A DNA stretch of 41,279 nt from Nostoc sp. S13 (lineage in GTDB: Bacteria > Cyanobacteriota > Cyanobacteriia > Cyanobacteriales > Nostocaceae): NCBI RefSeq assembly GCF_029379315.1, contig NZ_JAQYWQ010000059.1:1-41279 (forward strand). Direction: 5' to 3'. The notes beneath the pieces are model-generated. The model was not told the origin of the DNA, ran no database searches, and saw only the letters and a program-made list of their open reading frames with translations. Below are positions 15,670-25,113 of the stretch, piece after piece. Within the stretch, counting starts at the first letter, position 1; the number at the start of each line of letters is the position of its first letter. The position numbers and the translations under genes were made by a program.

Positions 15670-16020
15670 CTAAATACTAATCGCTAAAACCTGCTCTTCC
15701 CGGTATTTTCAAACCAGGATTAGAGAGCAAATAGAGGCAACGCCTTACCGGAGCTAGGTTGTGATATAGCGTTTCCTAATCAGATAAGGTACATCTTAGC
15801 CCCCTCCTCGCTTTCTCTTAGGGGGGTGGGGTTCAGTACCTACTCAACCGAGAACCGCTATAAATCTTTGTAACGACAACATTTTGTGCATTACAAAAAT
15901 CACTCTTGCTAAAAAATATCTGCTAATCTCTCACCCAACTTCTAGCGAAAGAAAGAGTTTCAGGCTGAGTATCTCTGTAATCATGAATGCGGAGAAGTTT
16001 TAACCTGCTGAATAACTAAT
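15670..16020. other. intergenic upstream of GH31, no gene seen
   Basis: This 351-bp stretch holds a GC-rich interspersed repeat at about 15797-15829 (TAGCCCCCTC, spacer, AGGGGGGTGGGG), like those at 212-272 and 30982-31000. The GH31 promoter must lie in the right half, but no boxes stand out. Confidence 0.45.
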
Positions 16021-18396
16021 ATGCCGCAATATTTCGGAAAACTACCCACTACTAACCAACCTTGGACAACTGTTAGCAATGTAAAAGCTGTAACCTGGGA
16101 CAATAGTATTATTAATTTTGACTGTGGCGACTCACGTCTTACCATCAGCGTACTTGCTCCCAATTTAATCCGCGTGCGTTTCGCACCAACAGGGGAATTT
16201 ATGCCTCGCCGTTCTTGGGCAGTGACGCTGGATGATGCAGAATGGGCGACAATACCTTTTGTGGTGCGGGAAACTGAAGCAACGATAGAAATTGAAACAG
16301 CACAGATTCGTGTATGTGTCCAACGAGAAAAGTGTCGCATTACCTATTTTGACAAAGCTAATCGCCCCTTTGCTCAAGATGCAGAGATGGGGATGGGTTG
16401 GCGGATGGGCGCAGTTGCGGGATGGAAGCAAATTGCAGCCGATGAACATTTCTATGGCTTTGGTGAACGCACAGGCTGGCTAGATAAACTCAGCGAAGTA
16501 AAAAGCAACTGGACAACGGATGCCTTAGATTATGATTCACTTACTGATGAAATGTACCAAGCAATTCCATTTTTTATGGCTTTGCGTCCGCAGGTAAGCT
16601 ATGGCATGTTTTTCAATACCACTTTTTGGAGTCAGTTCGATATCGGTGCTGAACAACCAGGTATTTGGAAAATGGAAACTCGTGGCGGTGAATTGGATTA
16701 TTACATTATCTATGGCCCCGAACCTGCCCAAATTCTGGACACATACACTCAGCTAACTGGGAGAATGCCATTACCGCCGAAATGGGCGCTAGGTTATCAT
16801 CAATGTCGCTGGAGTTACGAATCAGAAACTGTTGTGCGGGAACTAGCAAAGGAATTTCGCCAACGCCGTATTCCCTGCGATGTCATTCACTTGGATATTG
16901 ACTATATGCGGGGTTATCGCGTGTTTACTTGGAGTCCTCAACGTTTCCCCAACCCGGCAAAACTCATTAGTGATTTAGCAGAGGATGGTTTCAAAACAGT
17001 TACAATCATTGATCCTGGTGTGAAGTATGAACCAGAAGGCAATTATGATGTTTTTGACCAAGGAATAGAAAACGACTATTTTGTGCAGAAAGCTGATGGT
17101 ACATTGTTTCACGGCTACGTTTGGCCTGAGAAAGCTGTTTTTCCTGACTTTTTACGTCCTGATGTGTGTAACTGGTGGGCTGATTTACACAAAAACTTAA
17201 CTGATGTTGGTGTGGCAGGAATTTGGAATGATATGAATGAACCTGCCATAAACGATCGCCCTTTCGGTGATGATGGTGAAAAGATTTGGTTTCCGCTAGA
17301 TGCACCGCAGGGAGGAGAGGAAGAAAATCCAAAATCCAAAATTCAAAATCCAAAATCTAAAATTGATGTGACTCATACAGAAGTGCATAATTTGTATGGG
17401 TTGATGATGGCTAAAGCCTCCTATGAAGGGTTGGAACGGCATCGAAGCTCTGAGCGATCGTTTGTGTTAACGCGATCGGGTTATGCTGGGGTGCAACGCT
17501 GGTCTTCTGTGTGGATGGGAGATAACCAATCGTTGTGGGAGCATTTAGAAATGTCTCTGCCGATGCTTTGCAATATGGGACTTTCGGGTGTGGCGTTTGT
17601 GGGTTGCGATATTGGCGGATTTGCTGGTAACGCTACAGCTGAATTATTCGCTCGGTGGATACAAGTAGGAATGCTTTACCCATTGATGCGCGCTCACTCG
17701 GCAATGTCTACTGCTCGTCATGAACCTTGGGTATTTGGCGATCGCGTTGAAAATATCTGTCGAGAATATATTAATCTACGTTATCAACTACTTCCCTACA
17801 TTTATAATCTTTTCTGGGAAGCGGCAACAACTGGCGCACCGATTTTAAGACCATTATTGTACCATTTCCCCAACGATCCGAAAACCTATAGCCTCTACGA
17901 TCAAGTATTGCTAGGTGTGTCGCTGATGGCTGCACCAATTTACCGCCCTGGAGTTGAGCATCGATCTGTCTACTTACCCCTTGGCACTTGGTATGATTGG
18001 TGGAGTGGCGATCGCTATGAAGGCCCAATTCACATTCTTGCCCATGCACCACTCGAAAAAATGCCCCTGTATGTCCGTGGTGGTGCGATCGTTCCCATGC
18101 AACCTGTCAAGCAATACGTTGATCAAGCCCCACTCGACGAGATCCGATTCCGAATTTGGCTTGGTAATAACGAATATCAGCTATTTGAAGATGATGGATA
18201 CACAAACAAGTATCAAGATAAAATGTTTTCGCAAACAAATATCAGCGTATTTACTGAGTCTAATCAAACAGTAGTTGAAATTGCTGCGAGAATAGGAGAA
18301 TGGACACCTCCACCGCGTGAAGTGATTGTAGAACTTGTTGGTGTTGGAGAGCAACGTTTCCAAGATGATGGTAAGCGACATACTCTGCAATTCTGA
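16021..18396 (+). CDS. glycoside hydrolase family 31 alpha-glucosidase
   Basis: A 791-residue GH31 enzyme. Order: N-terminal beta-sandwich (about 20-225, ending in EHFYGFGERTGWLDKLS and onward), catalytic TIM barrel from PLPPKWALGYHQCRWSYESE (about 250), nucleophile Asp404 in GIWNDMNEPA, acid/base Asp501 in WMGDNQSLWEHL, then C-terminal beta domains (PLYVRGGAIVPMQP). The family releases alpha-linked glucose from starch- or glycogen-type oligosaccharides by a retaining mechanism. No signal peptide, so probably cytoplasmic turnover of storage glucan. Residues about 436-448 (NPKSKIQNPKSKI) are encoded by an AAAATCCAAAATTC-type repeat inserted in frame between the catalytic residues. A hairpin follows the stop codon. 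Confidence 0.95.
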   Translation: MPQYFGKLPTTNQPWTTVSNVKAVTWDNSIINFDCGDSRLTISVLAPNLIRVRFAPTGEFMPRRSWAVTLDDAEWATIPFVVRETEATIEIETAQIRVCVQREKCRITYFDKANRPFAQDAEMGMGWRMGAVAGWKQIAADEHFYGFGERTGWLDKLSEVKSNWTTDALDYDSLTDEMYQAIPFFMALRPQVSYGMFFNTTFWSQFDIGAEQPGIWKMETRGGELDYYIIYGPEPAQILDTYTQLTGRMPLPPKWALGYHQCRWSYESETVVRELAKEFRQRRIPCDVIHLDIDYMRGYRVFTWSPQRFPNPAKLISDLAEDGFKTVTIIDPGVKYEPEGNYDVFDQGIENDYFVQKADGTLFHGYVWPEKAVFPDFLRPDVCNWWADLHKNLTDVGVAGIWNDMNEPAINDRPFGDDGEKIWFPLDAPQGGEEENPKSKIQNPKSKIDVTHTEVHNLYGLMMAKASYEGLERHRSSERSFVLTRSGYAGVQRWSSVWMGDNQSLWEHLEMSLPMLCNMGLSGVAFVGCDIGGFAGNATAELFARWIQVGMLYPLMRAHSAMSTARHEPWVFGDRVENICREYINLRYQLLPYIYNLFWEAATTGAPILRPLLYHFPNDPKTYSLYDQVLLGVSLMAAPIYRPGVEHRSVYLPLGTWYDWWSGDRYEGPIHILAHAPLEKMPLYVRGGAIVPMQPVKQYVDQAPLDEIRFRIWLGNNEYQLFEDDGYTNKYQDKMFSQTNISVFTESNQTVVEIAARIGEWTPPPREVIVELVGVGEQRFQDDGKRHTLQF
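17328..17364. repeat. in-gene AT-rich heptamer-like repeat
   Basis: Tandem AATCCAAAATCCAAAATTC-type sequence inside the GH31 gene. The same family appears at 18830-18884 inside the histidine kinase gene and between genes near 28780-28810 and 28976-28999. Its length preserved the reading frame. Confidence 0.8.
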
Positions 18397-18405
18397 AATA
18401 CTCAC

Positions 18406-18435
18406 AAAGGTGGTTTTTTGAATCACCTTTATTTC
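18406..18435 (+). terminator. hairpin after the GH31 gene
   Basis: AAAGGTGGTT (18406-18415) pairs with AATCACCTTT (18421-18430), one G-T pair included, around TTTTG, followed by ATTTCT. It begins 10 bp after the GH31 stop codon, a good position for an intrinsic terminator despite the weak T-tract. Confidence 0.65.
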
Positions 18436-18583
18436 TAATTCTCAATTCTGCAAGCAAAAGTATGCATCGGGATAGATGAAAAGTAAGTTAAGGAGTGGCT
18501 TAAAATACAAAAGATATAAATAGTTAAACCGTAAGAAATACGTAAGTTTACTACGCTAGATAGATGCGGTTAGAAAACACTAA

Positions 18584-21500
18584 ATGTTAAATATTAACCG
18601 CTTGCGGCTGCAAGATAGATATAAAATCCCGACAAATCGACTTGTGGCAAAAGTTGCAGGTGCGATCGCGGTTTTTGTTGGCAGCTTGGTACTAGTTGGC
18701 TGGTGTCTTGGCATTGAAGTTCTTAAACGCGGCTTCCCTGATAGTCCTGCCACAATGAAAGTCAACACAGCGCTATGTTTTGTGCTGTGTGGTGTGTCGC
18801 TCTGGCTATTTTTAAAAGCAGAGGGAAACAATTCAAAATTCAAAATACCCTACGGTAACGCCAAGGGCGTACAAAATTCAAAATTATTCCCGACTCTGCA
18901 AATTTCTAGGATCTTTGCAATAGCTGTCACCACAATTGCTGCCCTCACACTCTGTGAATATCTCTTTGCCTGGGATTTCGGCATTGACGAGCTACTGTTC
19001 CGTGATTCGCCAATTACTATAACCACATCGTATCCGGGGCGAATGGGGGTGAGTACAGCGCTAAACTTTATATTGGTCAGCGTTGCCCTACAGATTTTGA
19101 TTCATCCAAAAACCCACCGCAGTTATTGGTATGTCCAGATTATCGCTCTGATCGTTACTTTAATTTCCTTTCAGGCGCTCATGGGCTATGCCTACAAAGT
19201 GAAAGTTCTTTACGGATTTGCCCCTTATACAACATCAATGGCGTTACACACAGCGCTGTTGTTCCTCTTATTAAGTATCGGCATTCTGTGGGCGCGGGCA
19301 GAACAGGGGTTAATGAGGGTAGTTACAAGTGATAGCTACGGCGGCTTACTTGCACGTCGTTTATTAATTGCCGCGATCGCAGTACCTTTTGGATTAGGAT
19401 GGGTAATTGTTGAAGGTCAACGGGCAGGACAATACGATCTGGCTTTTGCAGTATCAGTGTTTGCGATCGTCCTAATTGTAATTTTTACTATTTTGATTTG
19501 GCAAAGTGCGGCGGTTATTGAACGCCTTAGCGAGCAACGCGACTGCGCCCAAGAAGCACTGAGAACCTACGAAGCTAAACTGGGAAGTTTTGTAGATGCT
19601 AACGTCATCGGCATTCTCTTTGGCGACGTGTATGGCGGTATCGAGCAGGCAAACGACGAATTCTTGAGGATGATTGGTTACACACGCGAGGATTTGTTAG
19701 CAGGTAGATTAAGTTGGAGCAATATCACCCCACCAGAGTATTTATATTTAGACGAGCGAGGTATCGCTGAAGCACAAGGTAACACTAACGCTGCTTGTAC
19801 GCCCTATGAGAAAGAATATATTCGCAAGGATGGTAGCCGCGTCCCGGTTTTAGTTGGTTACGTGCTGCTAGGAGAAAACCGGAAAGAGTCAGTAGCGTTT
19901 ATCCTTGACTTGAGCGAACCCAAGCAAGCAGAAGCAGAGCAACAAAAATTAGTATCGCTGGTAGAAAATAGCTCTGACTTTATCGGCATCGCCACCCTTG
20001 AGGGTGAATTACTCTATATAAATGATGCAGGTCAAAAGTTGGTAGGGCTTGCAAGCCTTGATGAAGTCAGGCAAAAAGCAGTTTTAGATTACGTCATGCC
20101 CAAAGACAAAGCCTATTTTCAAGAACATATACTGCCGACTGTGCTATTACAAGGGCGCTGGCAGGGAGAATTCTGCTTTTGCCATCTCCAAACAGGTCAA
20201 CCGATACCAGTTGATTACAACATCTTCACTGTTACAGACAACAAGACAGGTCAGCCAATTGCCTTAGCAACTGTGACTCGCAACATCAGCGAACAAAAAC
20301 AGATTAAGGAACAAATCTTACAACTAAACAAGGATTTACAGCGCCGGATTACTGAGTTACAAACTCTGTTGGAGGTCATTCCCATTGGAATTGGCATTGC
20401 CGAAGATCCAAAATGCCAAAATATCAAGGTCAACCCTGCTTTTGCCAAGCAGTTGGGGATATCCTCAGATACAAATGCTTCCTTGGACGAAAAACCGACA
20501 AGCTTTAAATTCTACCGCGAGGGAAGGGAACTGTCAGCAGAGGAACTCCCAATGCAATACTCTGCTACTCATGGTGTCGAAGTTCTAGATTGTGAACTCG
20601 ATGTCGTCCATGAAAATGGAAAAATTGTCAACCTGTTGGAGTATGTTGCACCCCTATTTGACGAAGAGGGTAAAACCAGAGGAAGCGTTGGTGCATTTTT
20701 AGATATTACGGAGCGCAAACAGGCAGAGGAAGTACTCCTAAATCAGCAAAAATGGCTGGAGGATGTGTTAAATCTGATGCCAAGACCGTTGCTGTTTATT
20801 GAACCAGGAACGGCGCGGGTAACTTTTGCCAATCGCTCTGCTAACGAATTAGCTGGGGGCGAATTTCCCAAAGGTGTACCAGCCGGAGATTATCACACAG
20901 TTTACCACTACACGAATGCAGCTGGCGATCGCATTCCCAATGAGCAAATGCCAGGAGTGCGGGTTTCCCTTGGCGAACGCCTGAATGGATTGGAGGTAGA
21001 CTGGCACACTCCCGGTGGTGTACGCTCTCTACTGGTATTTGCTGATACCCTACAAGCAATGCACGGTCATCCGGCTACCTGTATCTTGGTGTTCCAAGAA
21101 ATCAGCAACCTGAAGCACATAGAAAAAGCCCTCTCATTAGGTTACAAAAGGCTAAAGCTACTATTCAACACAGCTAACGATTTACTATCCAGCCAGCAAC
21201 CAGTAGTACTAATCGATAGCGTCTACCGAAAACTCTCACAGCAAATTGGTTTAGATATTTACTTTAACTATTTGGTTGAAAATAACTCTCAGGTAATGCG
21301 GCTAGAGTCTTACAGTGGTATTTCTCAGGAACTGGCAAAGGAAATTGAATCTTTGGCATTTGGTGAAGCGGTTTGCGGTACTGTAGCCCAGAAGCGTTGT
21401 GCAATAGCTGTAGATAATGTGCAGCAATCAACTGAAGAGAAAACAGAATTGATTCGCTCTTTAGGTATTACTGCTTATTATGGTTATCCATTAATCGCCC

Positions 21501-23017
21501 AAGGACGGCTGTTGGGTACTCTTTCTTTTGGCAGCCGCACTCGGTTAAGCTTCACCGACAATCAAAAGGGGATGATGCAGGCAGTATGCGACCAAATAGC
21601 GATCGCAATGGAACGGGCTAGTTTAATTGCTTCTTTGCAACAACAAACTGAGCAGTTGCAAGAGGCTAACCGGATGAAGGATGAATTCTTAGGGATATTG
21701 TCTCACGAATTGCGATCGCCCCTGAATGCCATCCTGGGCTGGGCGCAACTACTGCAACGAAGTAAGCTCAATGAAACCCTAATGGCTAGGGCTGTGGAGA
21801 CAATTGAGCGCAATGCGAAAGCCCAAACCCAGCTAATTGAAGACTTGCTGGATATATCACGGATGATTAGAGGTAAGTTACGCCTCAATGTCCTTACTTG
21901 TAATTTAGTTCCGATGATTGAGTCAGCCATCGAAACTGTTAGTCTAGCCGCCCAGTCCAAAAAAATCGATTTAAGATTTTCCCTGATTCCTTCAAAAGAA
22001 ACGCGAAATGCGCCACCGGGGATACTCCCCGTGGAGACTTTCGCGCAAAATGCGCCACCGGGGATACTCCCCGTGGACACTTTTGCGCAAAATTCAGATT
22101 TGGGATTAGGAATCAACCCCGAAAATCTAGAATCTTCAGAAGCACAATCCCAAACCAGTCAATACTCAGAGGACAGCAATCTGAGTGAAAATTCTCAATT
22201 CTTAGTATCCGGGGATTTCGAGCGCTTGCAACAAATTATCTGGAATCTGCTATCCAATGCCATCAAATTCACGCCCGTGGGAGGGCGGGTAGAGATGCAA
22301 TTGTCAGTAGTTACAGGCGAAGAAAAACAACAGACAACGGATAAATATGCCCAAATTCAAGTAATTGACACAGGCATTGGTATCAGTCCTGATTTTCTTC
22401 CTTACGTCTTCCATCGCTTTCGTCAAGCTGATAGTTCTAACACTAGAGCCTATGGTGGATTAGGACTAGGATTAGCGATCGTCAGTCATTTAGTAGAATT
22501 ACATGGCGGTACTGTCCACGCAAATAGTCCAGGTAAAGAACAAGGAGCGACGTTTACAGTCAAAATACCACTTCTAAAGAGTCCGCCCTTTTGCCCTTGT
22601 GCCCCTTTGCCTCTCTCTGCCTCTGTCCCCTTCTCCCTCCTTGGCGTGCGTGTGCTAGTAGTAGATCAGCAAGCCGATACCCGTGAATTCATCACCACAG
22701 TACTGCAACAGTGCCAAGCCGAAGTCCAGGCTGTAGCATCAGTTCCAGAAGCATTGCAGGTAATTACACAGTGGAAACCAGATGTTTTAGTCAGCGATAT
22801 CGGTATGCCCCAAGAGAATGGTTATTCTTTGATCCGCCAACTGCGATCGCAACCACCAGAATTAGGCGGAAATATTCCCGCCGCCGCGTTGACAGATGAT
22901 GCTAGGGCAGAGGATCGGATGCGAGCTATACAAGAAGGTTATCAGCTACATTTACCTAAACCTATTGAAGCCGCTGAGTTAGCTACAGTAGTCGCTAGCC
23001 TTGTGGGACGGACTTAG
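18584..23017 (+). CDS. membrane-bound hybrid histidine kinase, multi-PAS/GAF/REC
   Basis: A 1477-residue sensor. Residues 1-310 hold about eight hydrophobic segments (for example AIAVFVGSLVLVGWCLGI). Next come four PAS-like domains (about 330-850; NDEFLRMIGYTREDLLAG, DITERKQAEE linkers), a GAF domain (about 855-1030), HisKA with His1041 in LSHELRSPLNAILGW, HATPase (NLLSNAIKFTPVGGR, DTGIGI, GLGLGLAIV) and a C-terminal receiver with phospho-acceptor Asp1405 (VSDIGMPQENGY) and LPKPI. It should autophosphorylate and pass phosphate to its own receiver; the signal is unknown. Two stretches are repeat DNA in frame: about 83-101, and two 14-residue units at 1143-1170 between HisKA and HATPase. No response regulator gene is adjacent. 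Confidence 0.95.
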   Translation: MLNINRLRLQDRYKIPTNRLVAKVAGAIAVFVGSLVLVGWCLGIEVLKRGFPDSPATMKVNTALCFVLCGVSLWLFLKAEGNNSKFKIPYGNAKGVQNSKLFPTLQISRIFAIAVTTIAALTLCEYLFAWDFGIDELLFRDSPITITTSYPGRMGVSTALNFILVSVALQILIHPKTHRSYWYVQIIALIVTLISFQALMGYAYKVKVLYGFAPYTTSMALHTALLFLLLSIGILWARAEQGLMRVVTSDSYGGLLARRLLIAAIAVPFGLGWVIVEGQRAGQYDLAFAVSVFAIVLIVIFTILIWQSAAVIERLSEQRDCAQEALRTYEAKLGSFVDANVIGILFGDVYGGIEQANDEFLRMIGYTREDLLAGRLSWSNITPPEYLYLDERGIAEAQGNTNAACTPYEKEYIRKDGSRVPVLVGYVLLGENRKESVAFILDLSEPKQAEAEQQKLVSLVENSSDFIGIATLEGELLYINDAGQKLVGLASLDEVRQKAVLDYVMPKDKAYFQEHILPTVLLQGRWQGEFCFCHLQTGQPIPVDYNIFTVTDNKTGQPIALATVTRNISEQKQIKEQILQLNKDLQRRITELQTLLEVIPIGIGIAEDPKCQNIKVNPAFAKQLGISSDTNASLDEKPTSFKFYREGRELSAEELPMQYSATHGVEVLDCELDVVHENGKIVNLLEYVAPLFDEEGKTRGSVGAFLDITERKQAEEVLLNQQKWLEDVLNLMPRPLLFIEPGTARVTFANRSANELAGGEFPKGVPAGDYHTVYHYTNAAGDRIPNEQMPGVRVSLGERLNGLEVDWHTPGGVRSLLVFADTLQAMHGHPATCILVFQEISNLKHIEKALSLGYKRLKLLFNTANDLLSSQQPVVLIDSVYRKLSQQIGLDIYFNYLVENNSQVMRLESYSGISQELAKEIESLAFGEAVCGTVAQKRCAIAVDNVQQSTEEKTELIRSLGITAYYGYPLIAQGRLLGTLSFGSRTRLSFTDNQKGMMQAVCDQIAIAMERASLIASLQQQTEQLQEANRMKDEFLGILSHELRSPLNAILGWAQLLQRSKLNETLMARAVETIERNAKAQTQLIEDLLDISRMIRGKLRLNVLTCNLVPMIESAIETVSLAAQSKKIDLRFSLIPSKETRNAPPGILPVETFAQNAPPGILPVDTFAQNSDLGLGINPENLESSEAQSQTSQYSEDSNLSENSQFLVSGDFERLQQIIWNLLSNAIKFTPVGGRVEMQLSVVTGEEKQQTTDKYAQIQVIDTGIGISPDFLPYVFHRFRQADSSNTRAYGGLGLGLAIVSHLVELHGGTVHANSPGKEQGATFTVKIPLLKSPPFCPCAPLPLSASVPFSLLGVRVLVVDQQADTREFITTVLQQCQAEVQAVASVPEALQVITQWKPDVLVSDIGMPQENGYSLIRQLRSQPPELGGNIPAAALTDDARAEDRMRAIQEGYQLHLPKPIEAAELATVVASLVGRT
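18830..18884. repeat. in-gene repeat in the membrane domain of the kinase
   Basis: TTCAAAATTCAAAATACC, a GTAACGCCAAGGGCGT core, then CAAAATTCAAAATT lie inside the histidine kinase gene, encoding a stretch that starts SKFKIPYGNAKGV between two membrane segments. The frame is kept open. Confidence 0.7.
22010..22093. repeat. two 42-bp palindrome-bearing units inside the kinase gene
   Basis: Two tandem 42-bp units (22010-22051 and 22052-22093) differ at about three bases. Each contains CCACCGGGGATACTCCCCGTGG, split here as CCACCGGGG, ATACT and CCCCGTGG arms of a near-perfect hairpin. They encode APPGILPVETFAQN and APPGILPVDTFAQN. Confidence 0.9.
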
Positions 23018-23023
23018 AGAGAA

Positions 23024-23136
23024 TGGGGAGTGGGGAGTGGGGAGTGGTTTTAAATATTTCCTATATGTATGAATGGGAAATGGATGAAGAGAGAATGAGG
23101 AGTGGGGAGTGGGGAGTGGGGAGTGGGGAGTGGGGA
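23024..23136. repeat. TGGGGAG heptanucleotide repeats, two blocks
   Basis: Three TGGGGAG units at 23024-23044, then a second block of about five units at 23096-23136. These are typical short tandemly repeated repetitive sequences of heterocystous cyanobacteria. They lie just after the histidine kinase stop codon. Confidence 0.9.
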
Positions 23137-23286
23137 ATATGAATTAAGCTCTTCTATTTAGGAACGTGGATTAAATAAAATGGAAAACTTCATCCTGTCT
23201 CTAGCTTCCCTCTCCAATATATCGGAGAGGGATTGAGAGTGAGGTAAGCCAAGGACATAAATTGTATGTTATTTAATTCTTATTCC

Positions 23287-23769
23287 TTACCTAGACTCAG
23301 GAGTTTGTTGCAGGCGTAATAGGCTATCGTAAACCTGCCGTTTTAAAATATTGTTATTTTGTAATTCTATAGTAATTTTGTTGAACTGATCAAAGCTCAA
23401 ACCATTATCTTGGACAATTTTTTGAGCGCGGGTACAGTAATTCACTGCAATATCTTGAGCCTTCCTGGGAAGATTATTTATGCTATTAGAATCGTTACAA
23501 ACAATTTTGGGAATTTCTCCATTGCCAATAAGTTTTTTAATTTCTTCAAAGGCATTTTGACGTGCTGGCTCCATTGCTAGCACGGCTTGAGCATAGCTGT
23601 TGATTTCAGTATTGTTAACTATTGGTGCTGGAGTTTGACTGTAAGCTTTTGAACTCAATGGAAAAGCGTTGAAGATCACACCCGCAGTAGCGATCGCGCC
23701 GAAAAAGAATGATTGGTCAAGGATTCGCTTTCGGCTAGATCGGGAAAATAAATGGGAAATTTTCTTCAT
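23287..23769 (-). CDS. exported DUF4168 protein
   Basis: A 160-residue protein with a basic N-terminus and a hydrophobic signal segment (FFFGAIATAGVIFNAFPLSS), probably cleaved after KAYSQ-like residues near 45, so it should be periplasmic. The mature part follows the DUF4168 pattern: INSYAQAVLAMEPARQNAFE, then a conserved Cys (IPKIVCND), a second Cys (AVNYCTRAQKIV) and a C-terminal SFDQFNKITIELQNN helix. The two Cys residues could form a disulfide. The family is widespread in cyanobacteria and proteobacteria without a known function. It is the only gene between the kinase and holA. Confidence 0.85.
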   Translation of the reverse strand: MKKISHLFSRSSRKRILDQSFFFGAIATAGVIFNAFPLSSKAYSQTPAPIVNNTEINSYAQAVLAMEPARQNAFEEIKKLIGNGEIPKIVCNDSNSINNLPRKAQDIAVNYCTRAQKIVQDNGLSFDQFNKITIELQNNNILKRQVYDSLLRLQQTPESR

Positions 23770-23878
23770 ATACTGTGTGACACAAAACTACATCAGGGAT
23801 ATTATAAGGACTTGGAATTATTTTCGGAGTTGGAAGTTCCAGCAACTGCTAAATACATCAAGCTTTTATATTTCATTG

Positions 23879-24868
23879 TCAATTTCCTCGGCATAGTTGA
23901 CAAAGTTCGATTATTTTAGTCTGGAGTGTTGATATTTCTGATGCTCCTTGCTTGAGGCTCACTTCTAACTCCAATAGTAGGGGTAAGCAAAAGATTAACT
24001 GTTGCACAGAAAGCAGCCTGATTTCTTGCTGTAAAAAGTAGATCCGTTTTGGATTCCCGATATCAGCAGCTTGAGCGATCGCTTGTTGATTCCGTTCCCC
24101 ACTTTCCATCATAATCTTGACCCATAGCCAAGTGCGAAATTGTCCAATCAGTGTGGCAACTATCCGTAATCCCGGCTCGGAAGCATTGCTTAAATCTGCC
24201 AACGTTGTCAAAGCTTTAGCTGTATCTCCTGTTCTGATTGCTGCTGCTAATTGTAAGCTATTTTGAGTAGTATTTCTTACTAGCTTCGTAACAGTACTTA
24301 CGTCTAAAGGCTGATTGCTACCTTGAGAATATAGCCGCAATTTCTCTAGTTCATTGTAGAGTAATCGTGTATCATTTCCTACAGACTCTGCCAACAGATG
24401 GGCAGTATTGGCATTCAGTTTCACGCCCACAATCTGGGCTGCTTGATTAACAGATTGCACCAGTAATTCTGTTTTCCAAGGGGGAATGAGCGGAAATTCT
24501 CGGAACTCGGTAGCAAATTTTTTTAATAATTTCGTGGATTTGAGGCGTTCATCTGGCTTGTTGCGGCTGGTGAGTAGCAAAAACGAGTTTTCGGGAATCA
24601 CAGGTAGCGATCGCACCAATTCTCCTAACACATTCTCTGGACAGTGCTGACACAGAGTAGTATTTATCAGCCATACCAAGCGCCCACCAGCCCCAAAAGT
24701 GGGTGTCATCACCTGATTTAACCCCTGAATCGCAGCATCAGCCTGCTCTGGGGGGAATGCAGTGTAATTAAAACTTATCCATTGGGGATCGAGGATGCGA
24801 TCGCGCAGCATAGCGATCGCTTTTTCTATGGCAAAATCATCCTCACCCCAGTAAACATAGATTGGCAT
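23879..24868 (-). CDS. holA: DNA polymerase III delta subunit
   Basis: A 329-residue clamp-loader subunit from the preferred ATG at 24868 (MPIYVYWGEDDFAIEKAIAM). A longer frame opens at 24958, but its first 30 residues (MPHAPCPMPHAPCPMP type) are just the translated heptanucleotide repeat upstream. Family features: the N-terminal strand YVYWGEDDF, the FGAGGRLVWLINT region, LLTSRNKPDERLKS, a middle VKLNANTAHLLAESVGNDTR lid region, and the C-terminal collar helices. HolA opens the beta sliding clamp for loading onto primed DNA. The repeat in front of it now forms most of its leader region. Confidence 0.92.
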   Translation of the reverse strand: MPIYVYWGEDDFAIEKAIAMLRDRILDPQWISFNYTAFPPEQADAAIQGLNQVMTPTFGAGGRLVWLINTTLCQHCPENVLGELVRSLPVIPENSFLLLTSRNKPDERLKSTKLLKKFATEFREFPLIPPWKTELLVQSVNQAAQIVGVKLNANTAHLLAESVGNDTRLLYNELEKLRLYSQGSNQPLDVSTVTKLVRNTTQNSLQLAAAIRTGDTAKALTTLADLSNASEPGLRIVATLIGQFRTWLWVKIMMESGERNQQAIAQAADIGNPKRIYFLQQEIRLLSVQQLIFCLPLLLELEVSLKQGASEISTLQTKIIELCQLCRGN

Positions 24869-24887
24869 AGATAAACCTTTTATTAGA

Positions 24888-25027
24888 TGGGGCATTGGGC
24901 ATGGGGCATTGGGCATGGGGCATGGGGCATGGGGCATGGGGCATGGGGCATGGGGCATGGGGCATTGGTGAAGAGTTAATATTTATAACTCCTAACTCCT
25001 AACTCCTAACTCCCCACTCCCCACTCC
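24888..25027. repeat. TGGGGCA and TAACTCC heptanucleotide repeats
   Basis: About ten TGGGGCA units with one-base variants span 24888-24966, and six TAACTCC/CCACTCC units span 24986-25027. The first block overlaps the falsely extended reading frame of holA; the second lies upstream of the 2H phosphoesterase gene. Confidence 0.92.
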
Positions 25028-25113
25028 CAAAAACTAAATACTTTTGAAATCATTCTGTTAATCTGGATAATTTTCCCTAAAATCTATCAAGTGAGAGCGT
25101 GAGGCTATGAAGA

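Noticed and set aside
21703..22116. 137-codon minus frame inside the histidine kinase
   Set aside because: Antisense to HisKA and to the 42-bp repeats; the repeated peptide comes from the repeat DNA only.
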